The notes under the pieces are model-generated. The model worked only from the letters and a program-made list of their open reading frames with translations, was not told the DNA's origin and did no database searches. The translations under genes were made by a program, and so were the position numbers. A stretch of 64,000 nucleotides of DNA from DASTFP01 sp963744345 (GTDB lineage Bacteria > Verrucomicrobiota > Verrucomicrobiia > Chthoniobacterales > Terrimicrobiaceae). Location: contig CAVUTD010000021.1 in assembly GCA_963744345.1 (NCBI GenBank), positions 228,315 to 292,314 of the forward strand. The letters run 5' to 3'. Positions 18,843-28,161 of the stretch are shown one piece after another; position 1 is the first letter of the stretch, and every line of letters starts with the position of its first letter.

Positions 18843-19130
18843 ATGATGTCTGGGGCTGAAACCGCCTCATCGCGTCGTCATTTCTGTTATTGGCGTTCAG
18901 CGCTTCCTTCGCTGCGGATGAACCTACTAAGCCAGATCAGAAGACACCGGTGACACTGAGCTTCGGAGGTGTCGATTATATGCATCTGCTGGTCAAAGAA
19001 CGGCCAAAATGAGTTCACACCAAAAGGGCCAGCAGATCTCGCCGAATGGCAAGACATGATCATTATGAACGTGCACGAAGGAGTCGTTAATGCCGGTCAA
19101 TTGGCAGATCTGGCCACCCGAGGCGCATTC
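18843..19130 (+). pseudogene. Remnant of a small secreted protein of unknown function
   Basis: A frame starting near 18843 reads through a signal-peptide-like stretch (LLLAFSASFAADEPTKP) into LSFGGVDYMH. It then needs a one-base shift near 18975 to continue as WSKNGQNEFTPKGPADLAEW and DMIIMNVHEGV. The coherent coding signal in two frames suggests a real but broken gene for an exported protein. I do not recognise a function. The frameshift could also be a sequencing error. Confidence 0.4.
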
Positions 19131-19153
19131 CAGAGAAACTTGCCGAGCGCGGG

Positions 19154-19495
19154 TTGCCTGGCGACGAGGCGATCGACTTGCGCCCTCAAGTCAAAAGCGA
19201 TGGAGACACGAACCCTGCTGAGATCAGGGCCGAGCGAGCAGTGGCGGCGACGGAAGATGCGCAAATTCCACGCAAGAGGCGCATCAAAGAGCTAGGATCG
19301 AGAGATGAACCGACTTTTGCAGCAGCGATGTGGCAATGCACCACGAGGCCACTAGCTTGGCTGAAGTCCAAGGATGCCGGTTTCGCGCCCAGCCCTGCTG
19401 CAACGCTTTTCCAGCGCCAGCTTTGGGCGAATCTTGCAGTCAAACGCATCGCCCGGGAACTTACGAAGGTTAAACAAAATTATAACATAAAAACT
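19154..19495 (+). other. Open frame upstream of and in frame with the NmrA-like gene
   Basis: A 114-codon stretch without stops leads directly, in frame, into the NmrA-like gene at 19496. It reads PRKRRIKELGSRDEPTFAAA and then MWQCTTRPLAWLKSKDAGF, which looks like genuine protein sequence rather than noise, but I do not recognise it. It is probably the tail of another gene fused by deletion, not part of the reductase. Confidence 0.3.
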
Positions 19496-20245
19496 ATGAA
19501 ACTTATTGTCATTGGCGGCACAGGGCTAATTGGAACCAAAGTCGTAAAGGGCCTTCGCGAGAAGGGCCACGAGGTCGTGGCGGCCTCACCTTCGCAAGGC
19601 ATCAACTCTGTCACTGGCGAGGGGCTTGCCGAGGCGCTCGTCGGCTCTCAGGTCGTCGTCGATGTCTCGAATTCACCCTCGTGGGAGGACAAGGCCGTCC
19701 TGGAATTTTTCGAGACGTCGGAGGGCAACCTCGCGGCCGCGGAAGCCGCCGCTGGTGTCGGCCATCATGTGGCTTTGTCGGTTGTCGGCACCGACCGCAT
19801 GCTCGCGAGCGGTTACTTCCGCGCGAAGATGGCCCAGGAAAACCTGATCAAGGCATCCTCGATTCCTTATACGATCGTGCGTGCCACGCAGTTTTTCGAA
19901 TTCGTGGGCGGCATCGCCCAGTCGGCCACCGAAGGACAGACCGTCCGGCTTCCCGCGGCTATGATGCAGCCTATCGCATCGGACGATGTCGCCGCTGCCG
20001 TGGTCGATGTGGCCCTTGCGGAACCGTTGAACAGCACGATCGAGCTGGCTGGTCCCGAACCGATCCGTCAAGACGAGCTGGTTCGGCAATTCCTGAGTGC
20101 AACACGGGACCCACGGACGGTAATCACCGATCCCAATGCCCTGTATTCCGGCGCGGCAATCAATGACCAAAGTCTCACGCCGGGCGAAAATCCTCGCCTG
20201 GGGCCCACACGCTTCAGCGAATGGCTCGCACGCTCCGCGAAATAA
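19496..20245 (+). CDS. NmrA-like NAD(P)H-binding reductase
   Basis: This 249-residue atypical SDR of the NmrA/SDR_a5 type starts with the nucleotide motif GGTGLIGTKV near residues 7-16. Typical internal landmarks are VDVSNSPSWED, ALSVVGTDRM, YFRAKMAQE and the late TPGENPRLGPTRFSEWL. Such proteins bind NADP(H) and serve as redox sensors or small reductases; the substrate is unknown. ATG 19496 matches the family N-terminus although no good ribosome site is visible and the frame is open far upstream. It is followed by the remnant of a second NmrA gene and a cupin gene on the same strand. Confidence 0.85.
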   Translation: MKLIVIGGTGLIGTKVVKGLREKGHEVVAASPSQGINSVTGEGLAEALVGSQVVVDVSNSPSWEDKAVLEFFETSEGNLAAAEAAAGVGHHVALSVVGTDRMLASGYFRAKMAQENLIKASSIPYTIVRATQFFEFVGGIAQSATEGQTVRLPAAMMQPIASDDVAAAVVDVALAEPLNSTIELAGPEPIRQDELVRQFLSATRDPRTVITDPNALYSGAAINDQSLTPGENPRLGPTRFSEWLARSAK

Positions 20246-20268
20246 CCTCAGCCCACAGATATGCCCCT

Positions 20269-20397
20269 CGGGAGGTCGTCAGCGACCCGAAGCCAGCCTA
20301 CTTCGGAGTCGAAATGACGACCGGTCACTCAACGCCGGCGGAAGACGCCCGCATCGCCGCGACTCATTTCGACGACTGGCTGAACACCGGCCCAAAA
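20269..20397 (+). pseudogene. 3'-end remnant of a second NmrA-like gene
   Basis: Forty-three codons directly after the intact NmrA gene encode REVVSDPKPAYFGVE and then TPAEDARIAATHFDDWL. They align residue for residue with the last 43 residues of the intact gene (TVITDPNALYSG...TRFSEWL) but are clearly diverged. Only the C-terminal end of the second paralogue survives. The frame runs on into the cupin gene. Confidence 0.7.
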
Positions 20398-20433
20398 GTG
20401 AAAATCGAAAAATCAACATCTCGAACTCGACTT

Positions 20434-20856
20434 ATGAAGACTCAGTCTTGCTTTCGCCTTCTTACGAACGCACTCACGGGTGCGATACTGTATACTACCA
20501 CTGCCCTTCAGGCAGAGGCAGCCGATCAGGTTAAGGTCACGGATCTCATGACCAAAGACTTGGTGGATGTTCCTGGCAAGGAGGTAACCATGATCACCGT
20601 GGACTATCCGCCCGGTGGCGCCGACCCGGTGCATCGCCACAACGCGAGTGCTTTCGTCTATGTTCTGGAAGGGTCGATCGTGATGCAGATGAAAGGCGCA
20701 GAAAAAGTGACGCTCCATCCGGGGGACACGTTTTACGAAGACCCGGCAGGCATTCACCTCGTCGGGAAAAATGCGAGCGACACGAAACCCGCGAAATTCC
20801 TCGTCTTTCTGGTCAAGGACAAAGGCGCACCAATTCTCATTCCTGTGAACGAGTAA
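20434..20856 (+). CDS. Secreted cupin-domain protein
   Basis: This 140-residue protein has an N-terminal signal peptide (hydrophobic core near residues 10-27 with ALQAEA) and a single cupin barrel. Cupin motif 1 appears as PVHRHNASAFVYVLEG with metal-binding His residues near 69-71, and motif 2 as HPGDTFYEDPAGIHLV. It is probably a small periplasmic metal-binding protein of unknown activity; such cupins often accompany NmrA-like reductases. The longer frame from 20221 consists of NmrA relic sequence, so ATG 20434 is preferred. Confidence 0.8.
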   Translation: MKTQSCFRLLTNALTGAILYTTTALQAEAADQVKVTDLMTKDLVDVPGKEVTMITVDYPPGGADPVHRHNASAFVYVLEGSIVMQMKGAEKVTLHPGDTFYEDPAGIHLVGKNASDTKPAKFLVFLVKDKGAPILIPVNE

Positions 20857-21216
20857 CGCCATGCCAGGGGATTTCGGCAGGTTTTAATCACTCTGAAATT
20901 CTTTCTTGCGGCTATCCGTGCGCTGCGAAGCGAAGCATTTTTCCGCTTCGCTGGCAGTCGACCACCGCTAGCTGAGATGCCAGGTGGCAACCGTCGAACG
21001 GATCGAAACGAAAAGGTTGCCCGGCGCCGATGTCGTCGCGCAATCCCGTCCGGTGTGTGGTTGGGTGGATACTCAGAAGGCGGCAGGGAATAGCCCTCTA
21101 CAATGGAGGATATCTCCGGGGGTAGCCGTGGAGAATTATCTTACGCGCGTATTTGTTGCTGAAATCCGCGTGAACACGGATTCGACAAAGTAGGTTCGAT
21201 CCTGGAGCATTCCGGA
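20857..21216. other. Intergenic region before yifB
   Basis: About 360 bp without a supported gene. A 69-codon frame at 20984-21193 has no recognisable motif. The change in style from island genes to conserved backbone genes occurs here. Confidence 0.35.
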
Positions 21217-22746
21217 ATGCTCACGCGCGTTTTTTCGGCGGCGATTCACGGGGTGGAAGCTATTCAAGTGGAGATCGAAGTGAATGCGGGGTCGGGCGAT
21301 CCCGTGATTGTGCTGGTCGGCCTGCCGGATGCTGCGGTGCGGGAAAGTAAAGACCGCGTGACGACGGCGATCGCCAACAGTGGCTTTTTATGGCCGCGAT
21401 CGCGCACCACGGTCAACCTGGCACCTGCGGATTTGAAGAAGGAAGGGCCGAGCTTCGATCTGCCGATCGCCGTAGGGATGGTAGCAGTGGCCCAAGGGAC
21501 AAACATGCCTCGGCTTGCGCGCTGCTTGATGGCCGGCGAGCTTGCACTCAATGGGGAGGTGCGCCCGATCAAGGGGACGCTGCCTATCGCTATCGAGGCG
21601 CGCCGGCAGCGCAAGAAAGCCGTAATTGTTCCTCAATCGAACGCGCGCGAGGCTGCGGTGGTGGACGGCATCGAAGTTTATGGGGTGTCGAACTTGCGTG
21701 AGACCTTCGAATTTCTTGCCCAGCAGCGCGAGTTGGAGGTGGTCAGGCAGGATCTTGTTTTTACGAAAAATGGGGCCAGCGAGTTCGATTTTGCGGACGT
21801 CAAAGGCCAGCATCTCGTCAAGCGAGCGATTGAGGTGGCGGTAGCAGGAAATCACGCCCTGCTGCTCATTGGGCCTCCTGGAAGCGGCAAGTCCATGCTC
21901 TCCAAACGCATTGCCACGATTATGCCGCCGATGAGTGTCGAAGAGGCGATCGAAACGACCAAGATTCACAGCATCTGTGGGCTCCTCGATCAGCTCAATT
22001 CCTTCTGTATGCAGAGACCTTTCCGTTCTCCACATCATACAATTTCCGACGTCGGTCTCATCGGAGGTTCGAGCAATCCGACTCCTGGCGAAGTGAGCCT
22101 CGCTCATAACGGAGTGCTCTTTCTTGACGAGCTTCCCGAGTTCAAACGCTCGACGCTCGAAGTCCTGCGGCAGCCGCTGGAGGACGGCAAAGTTACCGTC
22201 AGCCGAGCGGCAGGCACGGTAACCTTCCCTGCCAATGTTATGTTGGTCGCCGCGATGAACCCGTGCGCCTGCGGATATTTTGGTGATCCGAAGCGGGAAT
22301 GCCGCTGCTCGCCAAAACAGGTCGAGAGTTACCGCAATCGGATTTCTGGGCCACTGCTTGATCGCATCGACATTCACGTCGAGGCCCCCGCGGTTCAGTA
22401 CAAGGAACTCAGCAGTGAAGAACGAACCGAATCCTCGGAGGCCATTCGGGAACGCGTGCTTCGCGCCAGGGTCCTTCAGCGGGAACGCTTCGCCGGAAAC
22501 GCAAGATTTCGCACCAACGCTCAAATGGGGCACAATCAGATCAAGATGCATTGCCGATTGGACGTTGAGGGGAGGGAACTCCTCGGCAAGGCGATGGAGG
22601 AACTCCATCTGAGCGCTCGGGCGTACGACCGTGTTCTCAAAGTGGCGCGTTCAATTGCGGATCTGGCTGGTAGTCGAGACGTCCAGCCCTCGCACCTCCT
22701 CGAGGCAATCCAATATCGCACACTGGACAGAAGGTTGTGGCATTAG
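21217..22746 (+). CDS. yifB: YifB/ComM family AAA+ Mg-chelatase-like ATPase
   Basis: This 509-residue protein is full length for the family. An N-terminal Lon-protease-like fold domain (about residues 1-170) is followed by an AAA+ core with Walker A GPPGSGKSM near 222-230 and Walker B VLFLDELPEF near 305, then the Cys-rich NPCACGYFGDP segment and a Mg-chelatase C-terminal domain with AYDRVLKVARSIADL. ComM-type members are branch-migration helicases that help integrate transformed DNA. It stands alone. The start MLTRVFSAAIHG is typical of the family. Confidence 0.95.
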   Translation: MLTRVFSAAIHGVEAIQVEIEVNAGSGDPVIVLVGLPDAAVRESKDRVTTAIANSGFLWPRSRTTVNLAPADLKKEGPSFDLPIAVGMVAVAQGTNMPRLARCLMAGELALNGEVRPIKGTLPIAIEARRQRKKAVIVPQSNAREAAVVDGIEVYGVSNLRETFEFLAQQRELEVVRQDLVFTKNGASEFDFADVKGQHLVKRAIEVAVAGNHALLLIGPPGSGKSMLSKRIATIMPPMSVEEAIETTKIHSICGLLDQLNSFCMQRPFRSPHHTISDVGLIGGSSNPTPGEVSLAHNGVLFLDELPEFKRSTLEVLRQPLEDGKVTVSRAAGTVTFPANVMLVAAMNPCACGYFGDPKRECRCSPKQVESYRNRISGPLLDRIDIHVEAPAVQYKELSSEERTESSEAIRERVLRARVLQRERFAGNARFRTNAQMGHNQIKMHCRLDVEGRELLGKAMEELHLSARAYDRVLKVARSIADLAGSRDVQPSHLLEAIQYRTLDRRLWH

Positions 22747-23000
22747 CTCTCCAAAACGCGCCTTGAGCCGTATCAGGGAAAGTCCATGGCAAAAGCAAAC
22801 CCATTTGAAGGCATGGCCTTGTCCCGATCACCCTCTCAGGCGCAGTTTGCTCGCGCCCAAAGCAGGCTTCAAAGCTGTCATCTGGCAAACCGTGAGCCAC
22901 GACGCGCGCAACAGCTATCATCAACTCCATCGTTGCTGCACCTGCGGGTTTCGGAGTGCTCAGGAGAGAAAACGTGCGTGTCGACGAAGGAAGCTGCGAA

Positions 23001-24362
23001 TCACAGAGGAAGGAAGACTTTGTAAACCAGACCGAGAAGCGCGCTACCCATGATTACCGGGATAACGTCCCAGTGCCATTTGAGCATGCCCAGGAAAGCC
23101 ACGGCGCTCAGCACGAGCGCGAAGTAATCCAGCACCTTCCCCTCAGGGAAGAGAACATGAACCCCGAACCAGACCGCCAAGTTTAGTACTACACCAACCA
23201 CAGCTGCGGTCACGGCGCAAAGCGCGCTTGTTAGCTTTACGTTTCCACGGAGTTGTTCGATGTAGGGGGCGCCGAGGAAAATCCAAAGAAAGCACGGAAC
23301 AAAAGTGGCCCACGTTGTAATAAATGCGCCGAGGGTCCCCGCGACTATGGGAGACAAGCCTCCCGGATTTTGCCACGCGCCGATGAAACCGACGAATTGT
23401 AGCACCATGATGAGCGGTCCGGGCGTCGTTTCGGCCAATGCTAGCCCATCCATCATTTGTCCAGTTTCAAGCCAGCGGTATTTTTCCACTGCCTGCTGAG
23501 CCACGTACGGCAGCACCGCGTAGGCGCCACCGAATGTCACCATTGCAGCTTTGCTAAAGAATACGCCTTCCTGGAACAGCGTGTCATCCCATCCACGCCA
23601 AACTCCGATGAGCAAAATCGGCACCCACCAAAGCAGCCCGCAGACAATACATACACGAAGAGCGCGCGCCCACGACGGCTTAGCGTGCTCAGGTGTGTCC
23701 TGCTCGTCAATGACTGCGCTGTTGTCGCCGACGCTTGGCCCGTGGCGACTTGAGAAACGGAGTTGATCTCTCCACAATTTTCCGCCGATAAAGCCCACTA
23801 GGCCCGCGCTGAACACGATTGCTGGGAACGGCACCTTGAAAAAGCTGATGCCGATGAAGGCAAATGCTGCAACGCTCCACATGAGCGAGTTCGTTAGCAC
23901 CTTCTTGCCAATTCGGATGACGGCGAATGTGACAATCGCCATCACCGCCGGCTTGACTCCGTAGAAGATCGCAACAATCCAAGGAGTGTCGCCGTAGGCA
24001 ACATAAACAAAGCTCAGTGCCCAAAGCACGAGCATAGACGGAATGACGAAGAGGGCACCTGCTACGATGCCACCCGGTGTTTTGTGAAGCAGCCATCCCA
24101 CATAAACAGCCAACTGCTGAGCTTCCGGGCCGGGCAGCAGCATGCAGTAGTTCAATGCATGCAAGAAACGTGACTGGCTGATCCACTTCTTCTTTTCCAC
24201 CAACTCGGTCTGCATGATCGCAATCTGACCGGCCGGTCCACCAAAGCTTATAAATCCCAGCTTAAGCCAGAAGCGAAAAGCCTCTCCGAAACTCGGATGA
24301 TCGATCGACTTAGTCGCCATCGACGACGTCGAGGAGTGTTCCGCCGGTGAGCCCTTGCTCAC
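23001..24362 (-). CDS. chrA: Chromate transporter ChrA
   Basis: This 453-residue integral membrane protein contains two CHR domains. The first has SFGGPAGQIAIMQTELV and LLPGPEAQQLAVYVGWL near residues 40-90; the second has TFGGAYAVLPYVAQQ and ETTPGPLIMVLQFVGF near 275-325. It is predicted to export chromate in exchange for or together with protons or sulfate. An alternative start is ATG at residue 15. Two small palindromes lie about 150-180 bp upstream. No chrB regulator is next to it. Confidence 0.93.
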   Translation of the reverse strand: MSKGSPAEHSSTSSMATKSIDHPSFGEAFRFWLKLGFISFGGPAGQIAIMQTELVEKKKWISQSRFLHALNYCMLLPGPEAQQLAVYVGWLLHKTPGGIVAGALFVIPSMLVLWALSFVYVAYGDTPWIVAIFYGVKPAVMAIVTFAVIRIGKKVLTNSLMWSVAAFAFIGISFFKVPFPAIVFSAGLVGFIGGKLWRDQLRFSSRHGPSVGDNSAVIDEQDTPEHAKPSWARALRVCIVCGLLWWVPILLIGVWRGWDDTLFQEGVFFSKAAMVTFGGAYAVLPYVAQQAVEKYRWLETGQMMDGLALAETTPGPLIMVLQFVGFIGAWQNPGGLSPIVAGTLGAFITTWATFVPCFLWIFLGAPYIEQLRGNVKLTSALCAVTAAVVGVVLNLAVWFGVHVLFPEGKVLDYFALVLSAVAFLGMLKWHWDVIPVIMGSALLGLVYKVFLPL

Positions 24363-24513
24363 GAAACGAAAGCTGCGGTGGTGGCTTTACCTGGCGATTT
24401 CCTCCGAAGCACCACGACCTCGACCGGGACCATACCGTTCTGTCTATTGAGAGTACTTTCTAATTTGGTCACGTGCTTGATTTGCTTGAAGGCCGCTTCT
24501 CGCCCCAAGCAAC

Positions 24514-24545
24514 CTCACAACTGTGAGACATGACCCATGTCATGT
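24514..24545. repeat. Two adjacent small palindromes upstream of chrA
   Basis: CTCACA-AC-TGTGAG at 24514-24527 is followed without gap by ACATGAC-CCAT-GTCATGT at 24528-24545. They lie 29 bp beyond the UPF0303 stop and about 150 bp before the chrA start. They could be operators for chrA or a weak terminator for the upstream gene (no T-run). Confidence 0.4.
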
Positions 24546-24573
24546 GATCCGTGTCCGGAAGGAAGGGCAATTT

Positions 24574-25077
24574 TCACGTTGGGTCGAGCGCAATATCAGA
24601 AATGTCACGTCCAAGGAATGCGGCCACGGTTTCCACCACCAGCGAATGGTCTTCACGCTGCGGCAATCCGGACACAGTTATTGTTCCGACACAGCCAGTG
24701 CCCGGCAGCAGAATTGGGAAGCTTCCGCCGTGCGGCGCGTAATCACGTGGATCCAAGGCGTCCAAGTTGATTTTTTCCAGCTTCAGCAGAAGGCCAATGG
24801 CATAAGAACTCCGGAAAAAACGTCGCACGATATTGCGTTTGCGCCTCACCCAGTCGGGATTGTCGGCGGTAGTGCCCTGGAGGGCCACGTAGAATAGCGG
24901 CAAATCCTGCAGCTGAATGTCAATGACGATGGCAGCCGATCGCGCCTCGGCACTTTCCTTCAGGCGCTTGCCCAGATCCCACGCCGTTGCAGCGCCGAAG
25001 TGGTCGAATTTCAAGCGCTCCTCTTGTAGTTCGATTCGACGCAGATCGTCCTCGATATCCATGATCCTTCGATTCAA
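24574..25077 (-). CDS. UPF0303 family (heme-degrading-domain-like) protein
   Basis: This 167-residue protein matches the UPF0303/YBR137W-type family throughout: LQEERLKFDHFGAATAWDLG near residues 17-36, FYVALQGTTADNPDWVRRKR near 61-80, a conserved FRSSYAIGL, YAPHGGSFPI and the closing VGTITVSGLPQREDH. The family is related to GlcG/HbpS-type heme-binding folds, but its reaction is not settled. ATG at residue 6 (MDIEDD) is an alternative start that fits homologues better. It may share a transcript with chrA, 211 bp downstream. Confidence 0.85.
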   Translation of the reverse strand: MNRRIMDIEDDLRRIELQEERLKFDHFGAATAWDLGKRLKESAEARSAAIVIDIQLQDLPLFYVALQGTTADNPDWVRRKRNIVRRFFRSSYAIGLLLKLEKINLDALDPRDYAPHGGSFPILLPGTGCVGTITVSGLPQREDHSLVVETVAAFLGRDISDIALDPT

Positions 25078-25264
25078 ACATCAAACGCTCTCAGCGCCAC
25101 GAAAAATGTCCGCCGTGCCAGATGCGATAGGCAGTTCCTCTCGGGAACCACATCGCGCCCGAAGCTGAGGCGCCGGATCATCGGCTCCCAGGAAGTCGGC
25201 AGAATTCTTTACGAGGGTTGCTCGTCGCGTTGGTTGTGCCGACTTCACAAACAGTCGATGACAA

Positions 25265-25822
25265 CTACAAGTAGGAGAATAATGATCTTCTCGAAGAAAT
25301 CACGGCTCCGGAACTTGCGGAAACTCTAACAAAGCCAAGGTAGCGGTCATACTTTCCGTATGCCCAGATTTCCCAGATGGGGTCCGCTGCGGGTCGACGT
25401 TGGGTCAGCTGATAGCTTGCGCTGCGCATCTTTGGTCCGGCAGATCCGAGGACCTCCCTTGCGATTCCGAAGGCATCGGTTGAATCGACCCGCACCTTCG
25501 CAAGGTCGACGAAGTTGCGTCGGAGCACCTGCCGTGCGTCCAGGGAACGCTTCACCTCGGCAATCTGCCCTCCGAAGATCGTGATGCTGTAAAGCGGGTC
25601 TCTGAGGAGGAGTCCCGGCTTCTGAGGATTTCGTGCCAACACGTACCACCGTTTTGGGTTCGGCTTTCCATTGTCTGCCGTGAGACGAACGATTTGATCG
25701 GCGAAATCGGACGGCAAGGACTGCAACGCGGTTTTCGCTCCAATGCGCGGAGCTGCGGCCAGCGCTGTTGAAAACGAGATCGCCATCGCCAACAGAAAGC
25801 TGGGGAGTGTGAGAGTCTTCAT
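25265..25822 (-). CDS. Secreted protein of unknown function
   Basis: This 185-residue protein begins with a clear signal peptide (hydrophobic core near 5-20, ending ALAAAPR). The mature part contains RLTADNGKPNPKRWYVLARN, LRDPLYSITIFGGQIAEVK and IWEIWAYGKYDRYLGFVRVS, a pattern reminiscent of PepSY-like or lipoprotein-type domains, but I cannot name the family. The frame is open to 25879; ATG 25822 is chosen because the signal peptide follows directly. Confidence 0.7.
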   Translation of the reverse strand: MKTLTLPSFLLAMAISFSTALAAAPRIGAKTALQSLPSDFADQIVRLTADNGKPNPKRWYVLARNPQKPGLLLRDPLYSITIFGGQIAEVKRSLDARQVLRRNFVDLAKVRVDSTDAFGIAREVLGSAGPKMRSASYQLTQRRPAADPIWEIWAYGKYDRYLGFVRVSASSGAVISSRRSLFSYL

Positions 25823-26025
25823 AGCTCGCCGATAGCATGATAGGACCCGAATGAGAAGAGTGGGCGTAAACCTCGGCACTCAACACCTCCGGATAGGCGA
25901 AGCAATATCGGTCGGCCCTGCGCCCTCATGTCAGATAGCCCGGGGAGGCTGAAATGTGCCAAACCAGCTTTTCGGTATGATGCTCACTTTTCAACGTCGA
26001 GGCCATCGTCTATTTGTCGTCAGGC

Positions 26026-26664
26026 ATGAAGGTGGGAGTACTCGGTTCAGGTGATGTTGCCAGGGCGCTTGCAGAGGGTTTTCTCAAGCATCGGCATTCA
26101 ATAATGATGGGAACGCGCGACGCTTCGAAACTGGAATCTTGGGCCGCGGAGAAGCGAGAAGTTCAAATCGGCAGTTTTGCTGAGGCCGCAAGGTTTGGGG
26201 ATGTAATCGTGCTCGCGGTTAAGGGAACAGTCGCTCTTGATGCGTTGCGGCTCGCATCAGCGGCGAATCTGGAAGGAAAGCCGATCATCGATGCGACCAA
26301 TCCAATCGCGGAATCTGCGCCAGTGAACGGCGTGTTGAGGTTCTTCACGACGCACGACGAGTCTTTAATGGAACGGCTGCAGCGCGAATTTCCGCAAGCC
26401 AATTTAGTCAAGGCCTTCAATTCCGTGGGTCATCGACGGATGGTCAACCCACAGTTTGAAGGCGGCAGACCGACGATGTTTATTTGCGGGAATAACGAAT
26501 CGGCCAGAAAACTCGTCGGCCAAATCCTCGACCAGTTTGGCTGGGAAATCGCCGATATGGGCACGGCCGAAGCAGCGCGCGCCATTGAGCCGCTATGCAT
26601 GCTTTGGTGTATTCCCGGCTTTTTACGTAATGAATGGTCGCATGCGTTCAAGCTGCTCAAGTAA
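26026..26664 (+). CDS. NADP-dependent F420 reductase-like / NAD(P)-binding protein
   Basis: This 212-residue Rossmann-fold protein starts MKVGVLGSGDVARALAEG, followed by MMGTRDASKLESW, a helix of the family's NADP-binding type, and the conserved DATNPIAES. It resembles F420H2:NADP oxidoreductase and related YqeC/NPF-type reductases. The natural substrate is unknown; F420 itself is not expected in this lineage, so a flavin or other reductase role is likelier. I use ATG 26026; TTG 26014 with a GAGG further upstream is possible. Confidence 0.78.
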   Translation: MKVGVLGSGDVARALAEGFLKHRHSIMMGTRDASKLESWAAEKREVQIGSFAEAARFGDVIVLAVKGTVALDALRLASAANLEGKPIIDATNPIAESAPVNGVLRFFTTHDESLMERLQREFPQANLVKAFNSVGHRRMVNPQFEGGRPTMFICGNNESARKLVGQILDQFGWEIADMGTAEAARAIEPLCMLWCIPGFLRNEWSHAFKLLK

Positions 26665-26781
26665 ATGAATCAGAATAAGTCTGACCGCGGGAGCAGCGAC
26701 GAAGAGCTGTAACACGGGTGTTTGCGGACGGTGCGAAATATTCCTTTGTGCCGAGACACAGAGGTGTGGCAATAACTCAGG

Positions 26782-28161
26782 ATGTCATCAAAGGCTGAAA
26801 TCGTAGACGTTCTTTCAAAGATTTTTCCGGCGAACGCAATTCTTACCGGTCCTGAAGATCTTCTGCCGTACTCGTTTGACGGGACAGCAGCGCTTCAACA
26901 AATGCCCGAGGCGGTTGTTTTTGCGCGCACTGTGGATCAGATCTCGAGGTTACTGGAAGTTGCCAATGTCAAGGGTCTGGCCATTGTCCCGAGGGGTTCA
27001 GGCACCGGCTTGAGCGGCGGCAGTGTGCCCGTTGAGGGAAGCATCGTGTTGTGTCTGACACAGATGAACCGGATCATCGAGGTCGATCCCAGAAATCTCA
27101 CTCTTTTAGCCGAAGCTGGCGCGACCACTCTTTCCATTGCAGAAGTTGCGATCCAAGCCGGTTTGTTTTATCCGCCGGACCCCGGCTCGATGAAAGTTTC
27201 GACCATCGGGGGAAATGTTGCGGAAAACTCTGGCGGACTGCGCGGCTTAAAATATGGGGTCACACGGGACTATGTCATGGGGTTGGAAGTTGTCCTGCCC
27301 TCGGGAGAGGTGATCTTCACTGGCAACAAGTGCGTGAAGGATGTGGCGGGCTACTCGTTGCGCGATCTCTTCATCGGCTCAGAAGGAACCTTGGGCATCG
27401 TCACGAAAGTTTTGCTCAGCTTGATCCCAAAACCGCCTGCCGGCAGAACCCTGCTCGCCAGTTTTGATCGAATGGAGGATGCAGCAAAAACGGTCTCCGC
27501 CATCATTGCCGCAAAGATTATTCCCTGCACTTTGGAGTTCCTCGACCAAGTGACGATAAATTGTGTCGAGGATTACGCGTCCATCGGCCTGCCGCGGGAC
27601 GCCTCAGCGATTCTCCTGATGGAAACGGACGGGCATCCAGCAGCGGTGGAGGAGGAAGCTCAACAGATGGCCGACATTGCGCGCGCGCAGGATGCGAGAG
27701 AGGTCAAGGTTGCCCAAACGGTCGAAGAAGCCTTGCTCCTGGCGACAGCCCGGCGGGCCGCGTTTTCTTCGCTTGCGCGCATCGCGCCCACGACCATTCT
27801 TGAAGACGCCACCGTTCCCCGAAGTGAATTGGCGCGAATGGTGCGACACATCCAGCAAATCGCGGAAAAGTATCAGCTAAAGATTGGCACGTTCGGGCAT
27901 ATGGGCGATGGAAATCTGCATCCAACTTTTCTTACCAACGAAAAAAACAGCGATGAGATGCACCGGGTTGAATTGGCGATGAAGGAAATTTTCGATTACG
28001 CGTTGGCGCTCGGAGGAACGATTACCGGTGAACATGGAGTCGGCCTCGCGAAGAAGCCTTTCCTCAAAGATGCTGTCGGCGAATTGAACCTCGAGGTTAT
28101 GAAGCGCATCAAGAAAGCGTTCGATCCCAATGACATATTGAATCCAGGGAAGATTTTTTGA
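26782..28161 (+). CDS. glcD: Glycolate oxidase subunit GlcD (FAD-linked oxidase)
   Basis: This 459-residue protein has an N-terminal PCMH-type FAD-binding domain with PRGSGTGLSGGSVPVEG near residues 73-89 and NSGGLRGLKYG near 150. The C-terminal FAD-linked oxidase cap contains FGHMGDGNLHP near 372-382 and GEHGVGLAKKPF near 420. It oxidises glycolate or D-lactate and passes electrons to the iron-sulfur subunit GlcF, encoded about 475 bp downstream. No separate glcE is present. A 62-bp tandem duplication of its 3' end follows the stop. Confidence 0.94.
   Translation: MSSKAEIVDVLSKIFPANAILTGPEDLLPYSFDGTAALQQMPEAVVFARTVDQISRLLEVANVKGLAIVPRGSGTGLSGGSVPVEGSIVLCLTQMNRIIEVDPRNLTLLAEAGATTLSIAEVAIQAGLFYPPDPGSMKVSTIGGNVAENSGGLRGLKYGVTRDYVMGLEVVLPSGEVIFTGNKCVKDVAGYSLRDLFIGSEGTLGIVTKVLLSLIPKPPAGRTLLASFDRMEDAAKTVSAIIAAKIIPCTLEFLDQVTINCVEDYASIGLPRDASAILLMETDGHPAAVEEEAQQMADIARAQDAREVKVAQTVEEALLLATARRAAFSSLARIAPTTILEDATVPRSELARMVRHIQQIAEKYQLKIGTFGHMGDGNLHPTFLTNEKNSDEMHRVELAMKEIFDYALALGGTITGEHGVGLAKKPFLKDAVGELNLEVMKRIKKAFDPNDILNPGKIF

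Noticed and set aside
21388..22608. 406-codon minus-strand frame
   Set aside because: Antisense to yifB, whose motifs are complete; no recognisable protein on the minus strand.
23001..24362. Possible pseudogenisation of chrA because of the long spacer and missing chrB
   Set aside because: Both CHR domains are intact and the frame is unbroken.
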